A stretch of 64,000 nucleotides of DNA, taken from the NCBI GenBank assembly GCA_015039465.1, contig MU130010.1, positions 88,198 through 152,197 of the forward strand. Direction: 5' to 3'. Below, one piece after another: positions 37,040 through 48,600 of this stretch; positions within the stretch are counted from its first letter, which is position 1; every line of letters begins with the position of its first letter. Source of the DNA: Phlegmacium glaucopus (Eukaryota > Basidiomycota > Agaricomycetes > Agaricales > Cortinariaceae). The notes below the pieces were generated by a model, which worked only from the letters and a program-made list of their open reading frames with translations, was not told the DNA's origin and ran no database searches. The position numbers were made by a program, and so were the translations under genes.

Positions 37040-38966
37040 TTACGCGGGTTCCTTGTCAAGTTTGACATGGATGGAGGCGTGATTGGACACACCCTCAATA
37101 CGATGGAAGGCATTGAGGTTCTTATGCATGGTGATTTGGAAAACAGAAGCGCCCCCTTGTCTGAAAAAAATGAAAGGGTCACTACTCATTCAAATGATGA
37201 CGTGTATGGAAACTTGCCGGCTTGTAATAACGCTGTATGCAAGGAAGAATGACCAGATTCTGAACCATCGGTCACCGTACTTGGCAATGATGCTGTCCTT
37301 GTTACTGATCCAATTTTTATACCAGCGGTAGATGGTAGCAGAGTAATGGACACCGAGAACATCAACGTTCTTGATTTCGAAACCGGCACTCTCGAGCTAG
37401 AGGACAAAGGATGAGTTGAAGAAAAGACCGAAAGAAGCAGACAACATGCCTTGCCAATGACCCATCCAAGAGAGCAAGAAGCATCCGCACCGGGGAAGAC
37501 GTATTTGTTCATGAAAAGACCCCTAAGTAACGACGATCAGCAACCTTGTATATAGCCTGCCACAAAGCTAACCAGATGAGGTCCTCATATTGCCAACTAG
37601 GACGAATGCCGGCAACTTGGAATACGAAAATACCATCGTCGTCCAAGAGGTCGTAAACCTCTGACAAGAATTGGGAGTAGCGACGAACACCAACGTGCTT
37701 AAAAATTTAGTCATTTTCCGTGCAGCCAAACGACAACACATTGACTCACTTCAGCCATCTCCAGGCTGACAATCTTGTTGTATTTTGTACCAGTAGGAAT
37801 CTCGCGATAATCGCAACATAAGATACGGGCTTTGTCTGATGGAACCTGCATAGAGCAACATGATTAGGTATAAGTGAAAAGAAGTGGCCTGAAGACGACT
37901 TGCCCCATTTTTAGCAATCCTCTCAGTACCGAATTGGGTTTGATTCTTGGCCAGAGTGACACCAGTCGCGTCACAACCGAAGTTTTTGGCGGCATAGGCG
38001 ACAAGGGTGCCCCAACCACATCCTATATCCAGCAGTCTGAGTGCAGTAATGAACAAAAGCGCGACGAAGAAGCGTATTATAAATCATACTTGTCCGTTGG
38101 CTTGAGGGCTAGTTTGCTGCAAACGACAGCAAGCTTGTTGTCCTGAAGCTGCTCCAAAGTCTCTTCGACATCGGGGTTGAGTACAATGCCAGAGGTGTAT
38201 ATCATACGAGGACCAAGGAACCTAGACTGATATTAGAGCAGCTGCAAGAGATATATAAAATGGCAACTTACCATTCATAAAAATCGTCGCCACCTGTGAC
38301 CATTAAAATTAGCGCGACTCAACGAAAGACAAATAGAACCACCTACGGTCATAATGTCCACGAACTTGTTCCTCATCCTGGCTCTGGGAGTGGATGACGA
38401 CGGAAGGAAGAAACACAGTGAGGACAAATTTGAATAATTCCCAAGTGAAGTTCATCTTCGCCCAGTCGTGACGTTGTTCCATGATGTCAAGTACGTCACC
38501 TGAATTTAGAAAGAGCAGAATGTTAGGGATACACGGCGAGAACACAGAGCGAGGACGTACCCTTGAAGTCAATCTTACCCTCGAAGTACGCGTCATGGAA
38601 AAGTTGCATTGGGATTTTTTCTTTCCCTTTGTAAAGCTTCTTCAATTCCGAGTCCTTGATGGTAATGTACTCCTCGATATCCTTGCCAGGCAACACAACC
38701 TTCTCGTTTTTGCGACCACCGTAGATGCTATTGAAAGCCCAGTATCCCATAGCAACCGGTGCCCCAGTCAAAATGAACATGAATAAATAAGTCTTGAAGC
38801 CTCCATATTTAATAATGGGGAGGAATGACTTGAGGATGTAAGGAACGACGATAAGTAGACCAGCAAGATGGAGGTTTTTGAAAGCGCCATTGCCTTCAGC
38901 AAGTCCAACCAGCGGTGCATTTTTGATAGCGAGATATTTTGTCACCCGCACTGAAGAGGAGGACAT
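37040..38966 (-). CDS. Sphingolipid C9-methyltransferase
   Basis: The start is ATG at 38964-38966 (MSSSSVRVTKYLAIKNAP). Two membrane helices come first (AGLLIVVPYILKSFLPII and TYLFMFILTGAPVAMGYWAF). The catalytic domain resembles cyclopropane fatty acid synthases: the SAM-binding motif LLDIGCGWGTLVAYAA, then GVTLAKNQTQFG, YNKIVSLEMAEHVG and FVFQVAGIRPSWQYEDLIWG. The enzyme adds the C9 methyl branch to the sphingoid base of fungal glucosylceramide at the ER. About 500 residues. Read straight through, the protein ends LDKEPA with TAA at 37040-37042. However, a perfect GTAAGT donor sits there, and splicing to the TAG acceptor near 36993 would give an ending PALIE with the stop at 36979-36981; I cannot choose between them from sequence. 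It is divergent from rpl24. Confidence 0.93.
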
Positions 38967-39321
38967 GTTGTCGAGAGACAAAGATTGACAGCGCGTCGCT
39001 TAACATTTTTCTTTTCTACCCGTGAGCTTTGCGGGTGTTTGGTTTAGCCCTCTGATGACACGTGCCCCGCAAATTGCCGGTATTCAGTGTTGACATGGCG
39101 TGGACGATACGCTCACCAACGATCGCCTGACAAAACACTTCAAGGTGAGCCTATTTTCAACATTTCCAGTCCTTTTGCATAGTTGTATCGCGTTCGCATG
39201 AAGAATGGCATTCCGTAGAACCTGAAATGAAAGGGTTTCGTTGGATTTACGCAATGGATGGTAGTCAATCAACCTGGATGACAGAGCTAACCTGTTTCCT
39301 CTGTTCTGTGATATCCTTTAG
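38967..39321. promoter_or_regulatory. Divergent promoter region of C9-methyltransferase and rpl24
   Basis: 355 bases separate the two start codons. A pyrimidine-rich stretch (TTTTTCTTTTCTACCC, near 39005) and a CACGTG-type E-box (39059-39064) lie within it. Their use is unproven. No gene is seen. Confidence 0.4.
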
Positions 39322-39943
39322 ATGGTACGTTTCTCTCTTTCATTACATTTCTTCTATCTCTGATATAACATTATCCGAGTTCAGAAGCTCGAAATTGATT
39401 CATTCTCCGGCTATCGAATTTACCCAAGCAAGGGCAAACTATTCGTCCGAGGCGACAGTAAAGTACGATGGACAAGCAGCCTATCGTTCCTGATACCGTG
39501 CTCACATCCCTTTTATCTCCAGGTCTTTCGCTTCGCCAGCTCAAAAAATGCATCCCTTTTCCTCCAACGCAAAAATCCCCGAAAGATCGCCTGGACAGTA
39601 GTATACCGCAGAATGCACAAGAAGGGCATCACTGAGGAGGTTGCCAAGAAACGTTCTCGCAAGACCGTCAAGCATCAACGTGGAATCGTTGGTGCCGATC
39701 TCGCAACTATCGCAGCTCGCCGTAACCAGACCGCTGCCGTCCGTACACAACAGCGATTGGCAGCCATTACAAAGGCCAAGTCAGAAAAGAAGGAAAAGGA
39801 GACAAAGAAGGCCAAGGTCCGTGTTGATAACGATGTTATTTTTGGATTTCGGACTCATATCGTTATAGCCTGCACGCCCATCCGTACCCTCAGGCCCCAA
39901 AGTGTCGAAGCAGCAAATGAAGGGTGGCAAGGGTGGAAGATGA
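39322..39943 (+). CDS. rpl24: 60S ribosomal protein eL24
   Basis: The first coding exon is only ATG (39322-39324), followed by GTACGT. Exon 2 reads KLEIDSFSGYRIYPSKGKLF then VRGDSK. Exon 3 reads VFRFASSKNASLFLQRKNPR through YRRMHKKGITEEVAKKRSRK to KKAK. The last exon reads PARPSVPSGPKVSKQQMKGG and ends KGGR, TGA at 39941-39943. The product is about 155 residues, which is the normal length. It replaces the usual CxFSGxxIYPGxG opening cysteine with D (EIDSFSGYRIYP), as in other eukaryotic members that lack the zinc finger. It sits on the large subunit and forms an intersubunit bridge. Confidence 0.95.
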
Positions 39944-40434
39944 TCGTAACGATGTGCACTTCTTCTGGGCGTTGCAACAGGGCCCTTGATACCGTCCTAC
40001 AGCTGCATCCTTTCGCTGTGTTCATAACTACTTTGATTCAATGTCATTCCACCACAGCTAGGGATGCGGGGCTACGATTGTCAGATAGACTCGCAGGGTA
40101 TCAAGCCCCTGGCAAATGTCGAGCACGAATGTTTCAGGACGTGTGCTGCACCCAGAATTATTTTTGATTCATCAAACAGTAACACCCTTATTTACAGCCT
40201 ATACTGTGAGCGACGACACCATCTCATATAGATCAAGAAACCAAGGTTACAAACAAGCAGCATAATGGTATGAGAACTAAAAAAAAATATAACTAAAATG
40301 GTTCACATGTCGTGGAGTACCTCCTCGGATAAAGCTCGCTGAGAAAGTACAGGAAGCATGAGCCAAGAAAGAAAAGAATTAGAATAAATACAACACAGCA
40401 GAAGGTGGTAAGCAAGCAGGAACTGGTAGTGACT
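39944..40434. other. Convergent 3' spacer between rpl24 and snc1
   Basis: This is about 490 bases of 3' flanking sequence shared by two convergent genes. The open frame that runs on from eL24 here is intron and 3' UTR, not coding. No gene seen. Confidence 0.5.
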
Positions 40435-41124
40435 TTAATGGTGGGCTTGCACCGCTTTAACAACTGATACGATGATGATGATTAGGATGATCGCAATGGC
40501 TGCACCGATGATAATGCGCATCTAAGGAAATGTGTTAGTTTCATATAAAAAACCAAAGACAGTCTTGCCTTCATATCCTTCCACCTGGAACAGCGTTTAT
40601 TTGTCGTGAGCGAAATGCAGCCTTACAGTTCAAGCCTTATCAAACTTACCACATATTCTGGGGGGAACGATTTTATATTAGTAATTAGAATTGTATCACA
40701 CAGAAAAAATTGTAACATACCTTGCGGACTCGGTTTGCCCCTCGACGAAATCCTTGAGCAGAGACAGCGAGGTTTTCTGCGGAGATACGTCAGCAAACTT
40801 TGGACGAAAAACTGGCCATGTGCTCAATCCGCAGGCGGACCAACCACACGCGAAACGTACCTGTTTTGTCCTGTAACGAGTCCAGCCTCTCTCCTCGTTC
40901 TGCCACCTTTGCAATATTGTTTTTCATGATACCAACAGTATCATCAATCTGTGCTTGAATAGCAGCTGTCTTGGGATTTCCTTGGCTGGGTCCCGCCGCT
41001 GGTGGTCCCGACGAAGATCCATTACGGGGAAGATATGGGTCGTAAGGTTCAGACCTGTATAAGTAGTTCGAATCAAAGATGTGAACAATGGGACTTTGGT
41101 TCTGGATGGACTCAGCACCAACAT
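40435..41124 (-). CDS. snc1: v-SNARE synaptobrevin (Snc1/Snc2 type)
   Basis: The exons encode [60 protein letters not shown] with the zero-layer arginine, [18 protein letters not shown], and [20 protein letters not shown] then [15 protein letters not shown], stop at 40435-40437. It is about 115 residues with a proline-rich N-terminus, one SNARE motif and a C-terminal membrane anchor, as in exocytic v-SNAREs. The first codon is most likely split: AT at about 41123-41124 joined over an intron to G at the exon reading SEPYD. That start rests on splice logic alone. It mediates fusion of secretory vesicles with the plasma membrane at growing hyphal tips. Confidence 0.92.
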
Positions 41125-41568
41125 TATGTGAGCGTATGGATCTTAGTTATTGGGCGAATAAGCAACTGAAGTGGGTCTGTAGCTGGATACTGACCGTATC
41201 AAATAAGGTTGAGAGAGATCAGGGTTGTGGTCGTTGGCAGCGTTGCTGGCCCGGCCAAGTCACACACTGCTTCAATGATTTTCCCCACGGTGTAACGGTG
41301 ACGGAATTACGTGACTGCGCAGTTGTCACATGGTGCTACAACATTACAGAGATTGCATAGGTAAAGACTAATAAAGAAACAAGGATTGCTGTGCATGGTA
41401 TAAATGACGAGGAGACAGAGACCGCTGGGTATAGAAATAAATAAGTAAAAGTGTATAAGCCATAATTGAAGGCCTCCGACGAAATATATCATAGGGGGAA
41501 CGAAACCAATAAAAATCATGTGTTCGATAATCCAAAGTAAAAAGTGTCCACACCTGGAATCGGCTTCT
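41125..41568. other. Spacer between snc1 and kinase gene
   Basis: Both neighbours are on the minus strand. It includes the snc1 promoter and the kinase 3' UTR. No gene seen. Confidence 0.45.
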
Positions 41569-44500
41569 CTACTCTTCTTCTCCTTCATCCTCTTCTTGAA
41601 TAGCATGTTTGAAAGCTGGTCCAGAACGAGCCGTTGGTAGCTGTCGCCGTCCCGTTCTTGTCTCCGATGACTCATATCCAGTATCAGGTGGAAGGGGGGA
41701 AGCACGTTCAGCAGGAGACTGTCCTCCTTTCTGTCGTAGCGCCCCACTACCACCCCCACTGGAAGACCCTGTGCTCCTGGCTGCTCTCTTCGAGCCCCGA
41801 TGAGCCCTCGGTGCAGGCGAAAGCATAACAGTGGTAGGTTTCGAATCAATTTGCTGTGCTTTGCCTGCTTTACCCGCTATGCCCGACGCCGTAGCGCCCA
41901 TTTGACCTAAACCACCTGCAAATGCAGGAATATCATCATCTTCGTCCACCCAATCACTCTCATCCCCAAGGTTGACTGACTGTTTCCCAGAGAATACATC
42001 CCGAATAGACATAGACTCTCCAGGTGGAGAGATAGCAAGAACTTCAATTGGTAGATGTGCCGTACGCGACTGCCAGCCAGGCGGCTCTATACCCCAAGAC
42101 TTTTTCCAGCTTGACCGGCTAATAGACGCTCCATGGGCGGGGCTCATAAAAGGACCTTGCCGTTTCTGAGCTATAAAAGTCGTACTTCCACTACTGCCAC
42201 GAGAACTCGATCGGGTTTTCATCGGGGATGATGACCGAGGTCCCAGTTCACTCTCTGATGGATCATAAAAAGACGTCGGACGTGAGGATGGCGGTGAATG
42301 GATAGACGATGCTGCAGAATTGGACCGCGCGTGTGGAGTCCTGGCAACCGGCTGGCGCACAACTCGGGTAGACGAACCAGACCCTGCCCTGCGATGATAC
42401 TTCTGCGAAGGTGGTGATGTACGCAGATGAATCGATCCTGCAGAACTTTGAGACGGAGATTTACGATGGCGCGGCTGTTGGGAAATACTACGAATAGACG
42501 ACGGTCGTGAAGAAAATTCACCTCGCTCCGAATTTGGTGTATGACTTCCAAAAGACCGACGAGTAGGCACTTGGGGCGAATCAAGTACAACCATCTGTGT
42601 AGATGTCCCTGAAGACCGTCGAGAATTTGCAGAACTCGAACGGCGGGAAGACATTGACAGTCGTCCACGATGGCTACTTGCTCTAGGACCGAACTTTCCA
42701 TTCGAGCCACTTCCTCTTCTTGACATAGGTCGCGGATAGCTGCCGGGGGGAGAGGTACTAGCAATTGGTTCCACTTTGCGCTTGCCCTTTCTGTCCTCAT
42801 GGAACCACAATCGGAAAGCTGTAAGTAGGTTTGCTCGATTTCGAAGAGGAGGCTCTCCAGCCTTTCGCGCCGCCGTCTCCGAGAAATTGGGTGTGCTATG
42901 CGAATGCAAAATCTCTCCATGAACGTTAACAGCCGAAGTTGACCCCGGCTGGGGATGCTGTGGCTGGGAAATGGGATCCTTTCTCTCTGCTAACACCCAT
43001 GGAGAACCAATATGCCCACCGTGTCCTTGGTCGCTCGGCGGTGGCGTAGATGGGACCGGGTGATCCTTCGCCGGCTTCAAAGGAGGGGACTTGGTAAGCT
43101 TTGAAGAACCACTGCCATGAGAATGTCTAGGCTCATCTCCACTCCCCACTCGCTTATCCGTTTCCCTCGACTTTTCTCGTTCTCGTTCTCGTTCTCGTTC
43201 TCGATCCTTTTCCTCTCTTACGGCTTCAGACGACTTTTTCCTCACTAATCCTGCCGCCTCAAGGGCAGTTGTAGCACGTTGCATAATGCTAACACTTCCA
43301 GATCTTGCCTTCCGCCCCTTGGACCCAGAATCTTTCTCCTTGTCCTTTAAGCTTCCCCCAGGAGTGGAAGGATGCGAACGCAACGAAGCCATCTCCCCAG
43401 TGAAGGTCGAGGAAGACGGAGATAGCATCGGAGACCTTGTTGGCGATACAGGACGTGGAGGCGTCGTCGGTCTCACGAACGTAGGCGTAGGAGGTACGAA
43501 AGCGAATTGAGGTGCGTTAATAGGGACATTTACTACCTGAGTAAAATTTGGATCCGTTTGAATGCCAACAGAGAATTTACTTCGTTTCTTCTTCGATGGC
43601 TCTCTCTTGTCGTCTAGATCCGGTTCTTTGTCGTGGTTGGATGAATCAACTCCTGTTGAAAGTATGAGCGTACTAGCTTCATTATCTTCCAATATTTGCC
43701 GTTCTTCTCTCTTCCTAAGTATCCACCAGACAGCTCCCGCAGCATCACAGGCATTTGTAAGCACAGAGTGGACGATCTGTGCCGTATCAAATCCGAGAAT
43801 GCTGAGGGTGTTCAAGAGATGACGCTCAGTAGGTGTAGAAAATATGATAGGAGTGGGTGTTGTTAGCAACGAAGCAAAATCAGAGTCACGTCCAGAAGGT
43901 TTTGGCAAAGGTGTTGATGCCCTTTCCGTGGTAGGAGAGCCAGATTCTGAGAGAATAGATGACACTGAGCGGCGTTTTGTACGGGCTGGGGTGCGATGAG
44001 GGTGCGGTGGAGGGGGTGCTTTGGAGCTGGAAGGGCCAGACCAAAGAAGGGGTGAAGGAGCATTGTACCTGGGGCGATCCTCGCCATTCTCTTCGATTAC
44101 AGTAGCTGGTTGTCTATCACCTGTCTTCGCCAACCGCGAAGGCAGAGACTCCAGATCCGAAGGCGGCGTTTTACGAATAGTAGAATTACTGGAATGGCGA
44201 TGTAATGAACCACCGGACATAACGTTGTTAACGGCGCTGTCGAAGGGGTCGCTCAGAGATTCATCTGGAGTTGTTGGAGTTGAAGATATTAAATCCGGCT
44301 GTTTGATAAAAGGCGAAAGTGATTCCTGAGTCGACGCCTCGGAGGAATCCGGGGCGGTTCCTTCAGAGTTGCGCCGAGACTCGCCCTCTGGCGTCGAAGA
44401 CCTGTAGGGTGCAAAAGAAGAGATAGGGAGTGGGGATTCTACCTCATAGGTAGGTGTCCTGGAAGTGAACCAAGGATGGGCTAATATCTGAGGAATCATA

Positions 44501-45485
44501 AGGCGCTTCATTACATCTTTTCGTAATATATTCTTAATAAGGTCGCGAGATTCTAGAGAAAAGTTGTAAAAAAAAAAAATTGCGTTAGGAAAATACCTTA
44601 CCGAGAGAAAGCCAAACTGGGTCCTCGAAATCTCCTTGTATAATTTTAGAACGCATTACTGCTTCGTCGTCGTCGTCAAACGGTAATGTTCCTGTCAAAA
44701 GACAGTATAGAATGACTCCCAAAGACCAGACATCAACCTCTGAGAGCGAGATGAGGACAAGTGATAGAAAACCAAGTGAAAGATCTTACCTGGTCCTTGA
44801 TATTTCTTTCCCTGCAACATTTCCGGAGCTGCATATCCAGTTGTACCGCAAAATGTTTCCATAAGACTTCCGCGGTCAAATTCTCGAGTGAAGCCAAAGT
44901 CGCCGAGCTTGACACGACATCGTTCATCAAGGAGAACATTCTCAAGCTTGAGGTCGCGATGAACGATGCCGTTGTCATGCAAATATGCCACGGCTAGGCA
45001 CAGCTGGCCGAATAAAACTCTGGCTTCATCCTCTGCTATACGACCCTTTTCGACAAGGTAATCAAATAACTCCCCGCCGCAACATAATTCGGTAACTATC
45101 CAGATTGATGATTCTGTAGCGATAACTTCGTACATTTGTGTTATATGAGGGTGGTGAAGCTGGCGATGATGATGTATCTCCCGAGTTAGTGAAGAAGACA
45201 TGGCCTTTGGTATCTGCTTAATGGCCACACGCGCCGAAGTTAGCCGATGCGTGCCCAACCTAACCTTGCCATAGGCACCTTTGATAATCCAACTTAGGGT
45301 GTAAAAGTCAGGAAGATAAGAATCACTGTACCTTCTCCTATGACCTTTCCTAATGTATAGTTCCCCACGACCCGGATCTTTGAAGAAGACAGTTCTTTCC
45401 CTAGTTCATTATAGGCATTAGCAAGTTGTGCTTTGTGGTTTTGACTCATAGACCCAGTCTGTTTGTGTCCGAGGGTTGTCGACAT
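41569..45485 (-). CDS. CAMK-like Ser/Thr protein kinase with a very long disordered tail
   Basis: The start is ATG at 45483-45485 (MSTTLGHKQTGSMSQNHK). The kinase domain begins VVGNYTLGKVIGEGAYGKV; its glycine loop is split by an intron whose acceptor lies just before GTGCCTATGG. It continues through RVAIKQIPK, HRDLKLENVLLD, GDFGFTREFDRGSLME, FCGTTGYAAPEMLQGKKYQG and DVWSLGVILYCLLTG and ends near PQILAHPWFTSRTP. All catalytic residues are present. About 950 further residues follow, rich in Ser, Pro, Arg and Gly, with an RE-repeat (43175-43206) and an acidic end (EEDEGEEE, stop at 41569). The family looks like CAMKL kinases of fungi similar to yeast YPL150W; I cannot fix the ortholog. The long tail is probably disordered and heavily phosphorylated. 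Confidence 0.88.
43175..43206 (-). repeat. GAGAAC hexanucleotide repeat in the kinase tail
   Basis: About five tandem copies of a six-base unit (TCTCGT on the plus strand) encode alternating Arg-Glu residues in the kinase tail. Length is likely polymorphic between strains. Confidence 0.85.
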
Positions 45486-45620
45486 CGCAGCATGTATAGA
45501 TAAAGAAAGGAGGGGCTGAGGTGCAGAGACCTGGTTACAATGGGCGTTTAACGATAACATATTAATACTTATTATAACAATCCACATATCAAACACCACG
45601 TGATCGGTAACTATCTATAT

Positions 45621-48600
45621 TTACCAATTAGCTAGCAACGCCTGAGAACACTCCTAGAAACAGCATTTAATTCACAGTATAATGAACAGAGGCTGAGAAC
45701 TTACCCTCAAACGTGGCAAACTATACTCTCGAGCAACGTTAACAATCGTTCTCAGCTTCCGTCGTACATCGGTCTTGTTGATCGTGAACTGATATGAACC
45801 AGAACATTTACAGTACCGAGAGACATTGTCTGATTGTATCTGCTGGCATTTCGAACATCTCAGGTCTTGTTGCGCAAAGGTTCGTTCTAACTCTCGTGTC
45901 ATGTCGATTAAGGCGAACTCAATCGCCACTTTATCATATTCGCCTCCGCAATTCGTACACAACCATTTTGGATTGACGTCCGTGCTGTTTGGCAAGAGTT
46001 CTGGGTCGCGGCAAAAGTCAAAGTCTCGCAGGACGTCACAGTGTCGACATGGAACGTTGGATAATTTGAGTGGTTCACAGGGATTACGGAAAGTAGCTTC
46101 AGCGGCGAACTCGCGCACTCCAATCAGATCCAGTAAATTTCGCTTGAGAAGCCCCATCTCCACGTGATACTCTTTAGCCAACGAAAAGACAGAACATGCA
46201 GACTTGACAAATTCAAGTGGGGGATTAGTGAAATGTAAATAAGAGCCGGGAAGGGTTGGGAAAATGAAATCATCAGCGGGAGTAGGTTCCTCGTCTCTCA
46301 GGGCTTCGCTATATCGAGCTTGGACGCTTTCAACTGCCTTTAGTAATCTTCGAGTCAGTCTTCGTGAAATAAATTCCAATGTTTCTGTCATTTCGTCCGT
46401 CTTCGCAGCATCGCGTTGAGTAGAATCTGGATCTCCGTTTTGCAGAATGCGAAGTGGCACTCTGGATGCTGCATTGAGCTTTTGTCTGACCTTGTAGAGT
46501 TCAATTATGAAATACTGAACAACCAACGAAAAATCTGGCTGGATCGCATTCGGGAGGAACTGTCCAATATTCCACCGCATCTCCATGGATAGTTCGTCTG
46601 GAGGCTCGATAGCCAACGGATCCTCACATACAATTCCTCCCATATTGGCAGGATCCATGAAGACGAGAAAATCGTAAAAGCGTTCTGTACTAAGGTAGAT
46701 GTGTTGAAAGAGTTCGTGCGAGGTAACCGCTGTTGTAATGTAGGTCGCGTAGGCGTGTGCAGTTCCAGGGGGCTTTGAGGTGGAGAGAAGAATAGAGCCA
46801 AAGTCCGCGTGAACAACATGAGATCCTAGTCGCTTGAACTCCGCAAGTAGCTGAATAAAAGTCTTCCTCATGAGACCATGGACGAAGCGATGCATACTTG
46901 GGTCATACATCTGTGAGGCAGTAGAACTAATCCATCGCCAGAAATGATCAATCGCTAAGGTGGCCGGACTATCTGAAGTGTCCTGGATCTTATCCAGCAA
47001 CCATTCTTTTACCATGTTCTTTAGAATGCCAAATGTCTGAGTTGACACCTGGGATTCGCCTAGAGTCAAGTCTCGCTGAGGTTCTCCGTTGGTGTACTCG
47101 TTGATCGTATGAGATACCGAATCAAAAGCAGTCGCACCTCCGCTGCCCTCCAACTCATTCACTAACACTGATTGTAAAACAGAGTTGACAGCCAGGTTCC
47201 GAACAGTAACCTCCAAGCAAACGTTCGAAAAAACGCCAGATGATTGGAAATCAGTTTTTGGTAATGGTTCTGTCTGTCTTCTATCGTTCTCTGTACCACC
47301 TAGGTCTGGCCAATCACCAGGTGACCACCACAGAACCATATCCTGTTGAATAAGCCGACGAGCAAAGGCGATATCTGACAAGAATAGCGGTTGATCTCCT
47401 TCAATATGGCCGATAGGAACGTCGTAATAATCCGCAAGCGATACCATTCTGTCGAACCAAGTACCCATCGATAGGTATCGACTGAGCATTTTCTGACCAA
47501 CATGGGATTGCCAGGGGAAAACATCCAAAGAGTGAGGGCCTTTGGCGGGTGACATTGTCAGTATAGGAAATTTCGCCAATTTGGGTGTCCACCTCTCAAA
47601 GTAGAATTGGTCTTTGCTGGAAGAAATAACCACGATAAACGATTTATCTTCCCATAACCCAAGTTCACGAGAAATTGTCTTCAGGGCCGTCATATCAGTT
47701 GAGTGATAGGAATGCGAGAATTCCAATGAAGATGGATAAGTGACCGAGACGCTGGGACCATAAGTTTGCATTTTCTTTTGTAACAGCGTCTTGTATAGGT
47801 CTTGGAGGCGGGAAATAGGTTGACGCCTATTTGCAGGATCTACCAAAAAAAGCTTTACCACACCTTCGGGGAGGAAAAGGGCAAAGACGTGCAGCTGCAC
47901 ATTCGCAGAACAGGCGTGATATAGGAAGATATATTTTCCAGCTTTACCACCTTTCAAGTAATGTTGACGAGAGGACGAAGTAGTGCAGCGATCCAATTGA
48001 TGAAGGTCGAAACCGACTTGTTGGGCTCTGGTCAAGGTTACATTTGGATCCTCAATGTTACATGTTTTACCCAGTTTCATAAGGCCTCGCATGACCAGAG
48101 GAAGCTAAGTGGGAGATCAACACAAGCATCACGGTGCGAAACAAATTTTACTAACTTGTAGTTCATACACGCCATCCACACTAGGGTCATTGGTGATGTC
48201 GATGAAATGTTCTTGGATTTCCTGATAAACATCCTCCCGAACAACGATCTTGTACAGGTTGGTGCTGGGAGCGTCGCGGGGCAAGTTTCTTGTGACTTTC
48301 GTACAAGAATAATATTCAGTGCGAAATAGGGTATTTGTCGGCTTCTTGAGGTGGATGTAGAATTCCCGGGATATACGAAGAGGGACAGATATAAGCTCCG
48401 AGTCAATGGAAAGCCACAAAATGAATCGTCCAGGTGTTTTACTCTGTCGGATCTGAACAATGTCCAAACGATGGTTGCTGCGCATTCTGGCGCCTTTGAA
48501 CATGGAAGGTACAGCGATAGATGTGGATCCATTTCCCCAGCGGGTTTCGAGTCTTCTTTTCCATCGCGGGCGCATCGCTTGGATCCAACCAGGATAGTTT

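Noticed and set aside
39840..40167. Extension of the eL24 frame to about 40167
   Set aside because: A GT-AG intron (about 39817-39870) restores the conserved ending KVSKQQMKGGKGGR; the long read-through frame is intron and 3' UTR.
42219..42920. A 233-codon frame within the kinase tail in another frame
   Set aside because: It overlaps the 980-codon kinase exon on the same strand. Its amino acid bias is explained by the codon composition of the true frame, and no domain is seen.
45653..45704. Read-through C-terminus of Pol epsilon ending SSQPLFIIL
   Set aside because: A canonical GTAAGT donor and TTTCTAG acceptor give a last exon ([10 protein letters not shown]) that fits the end of the family better.
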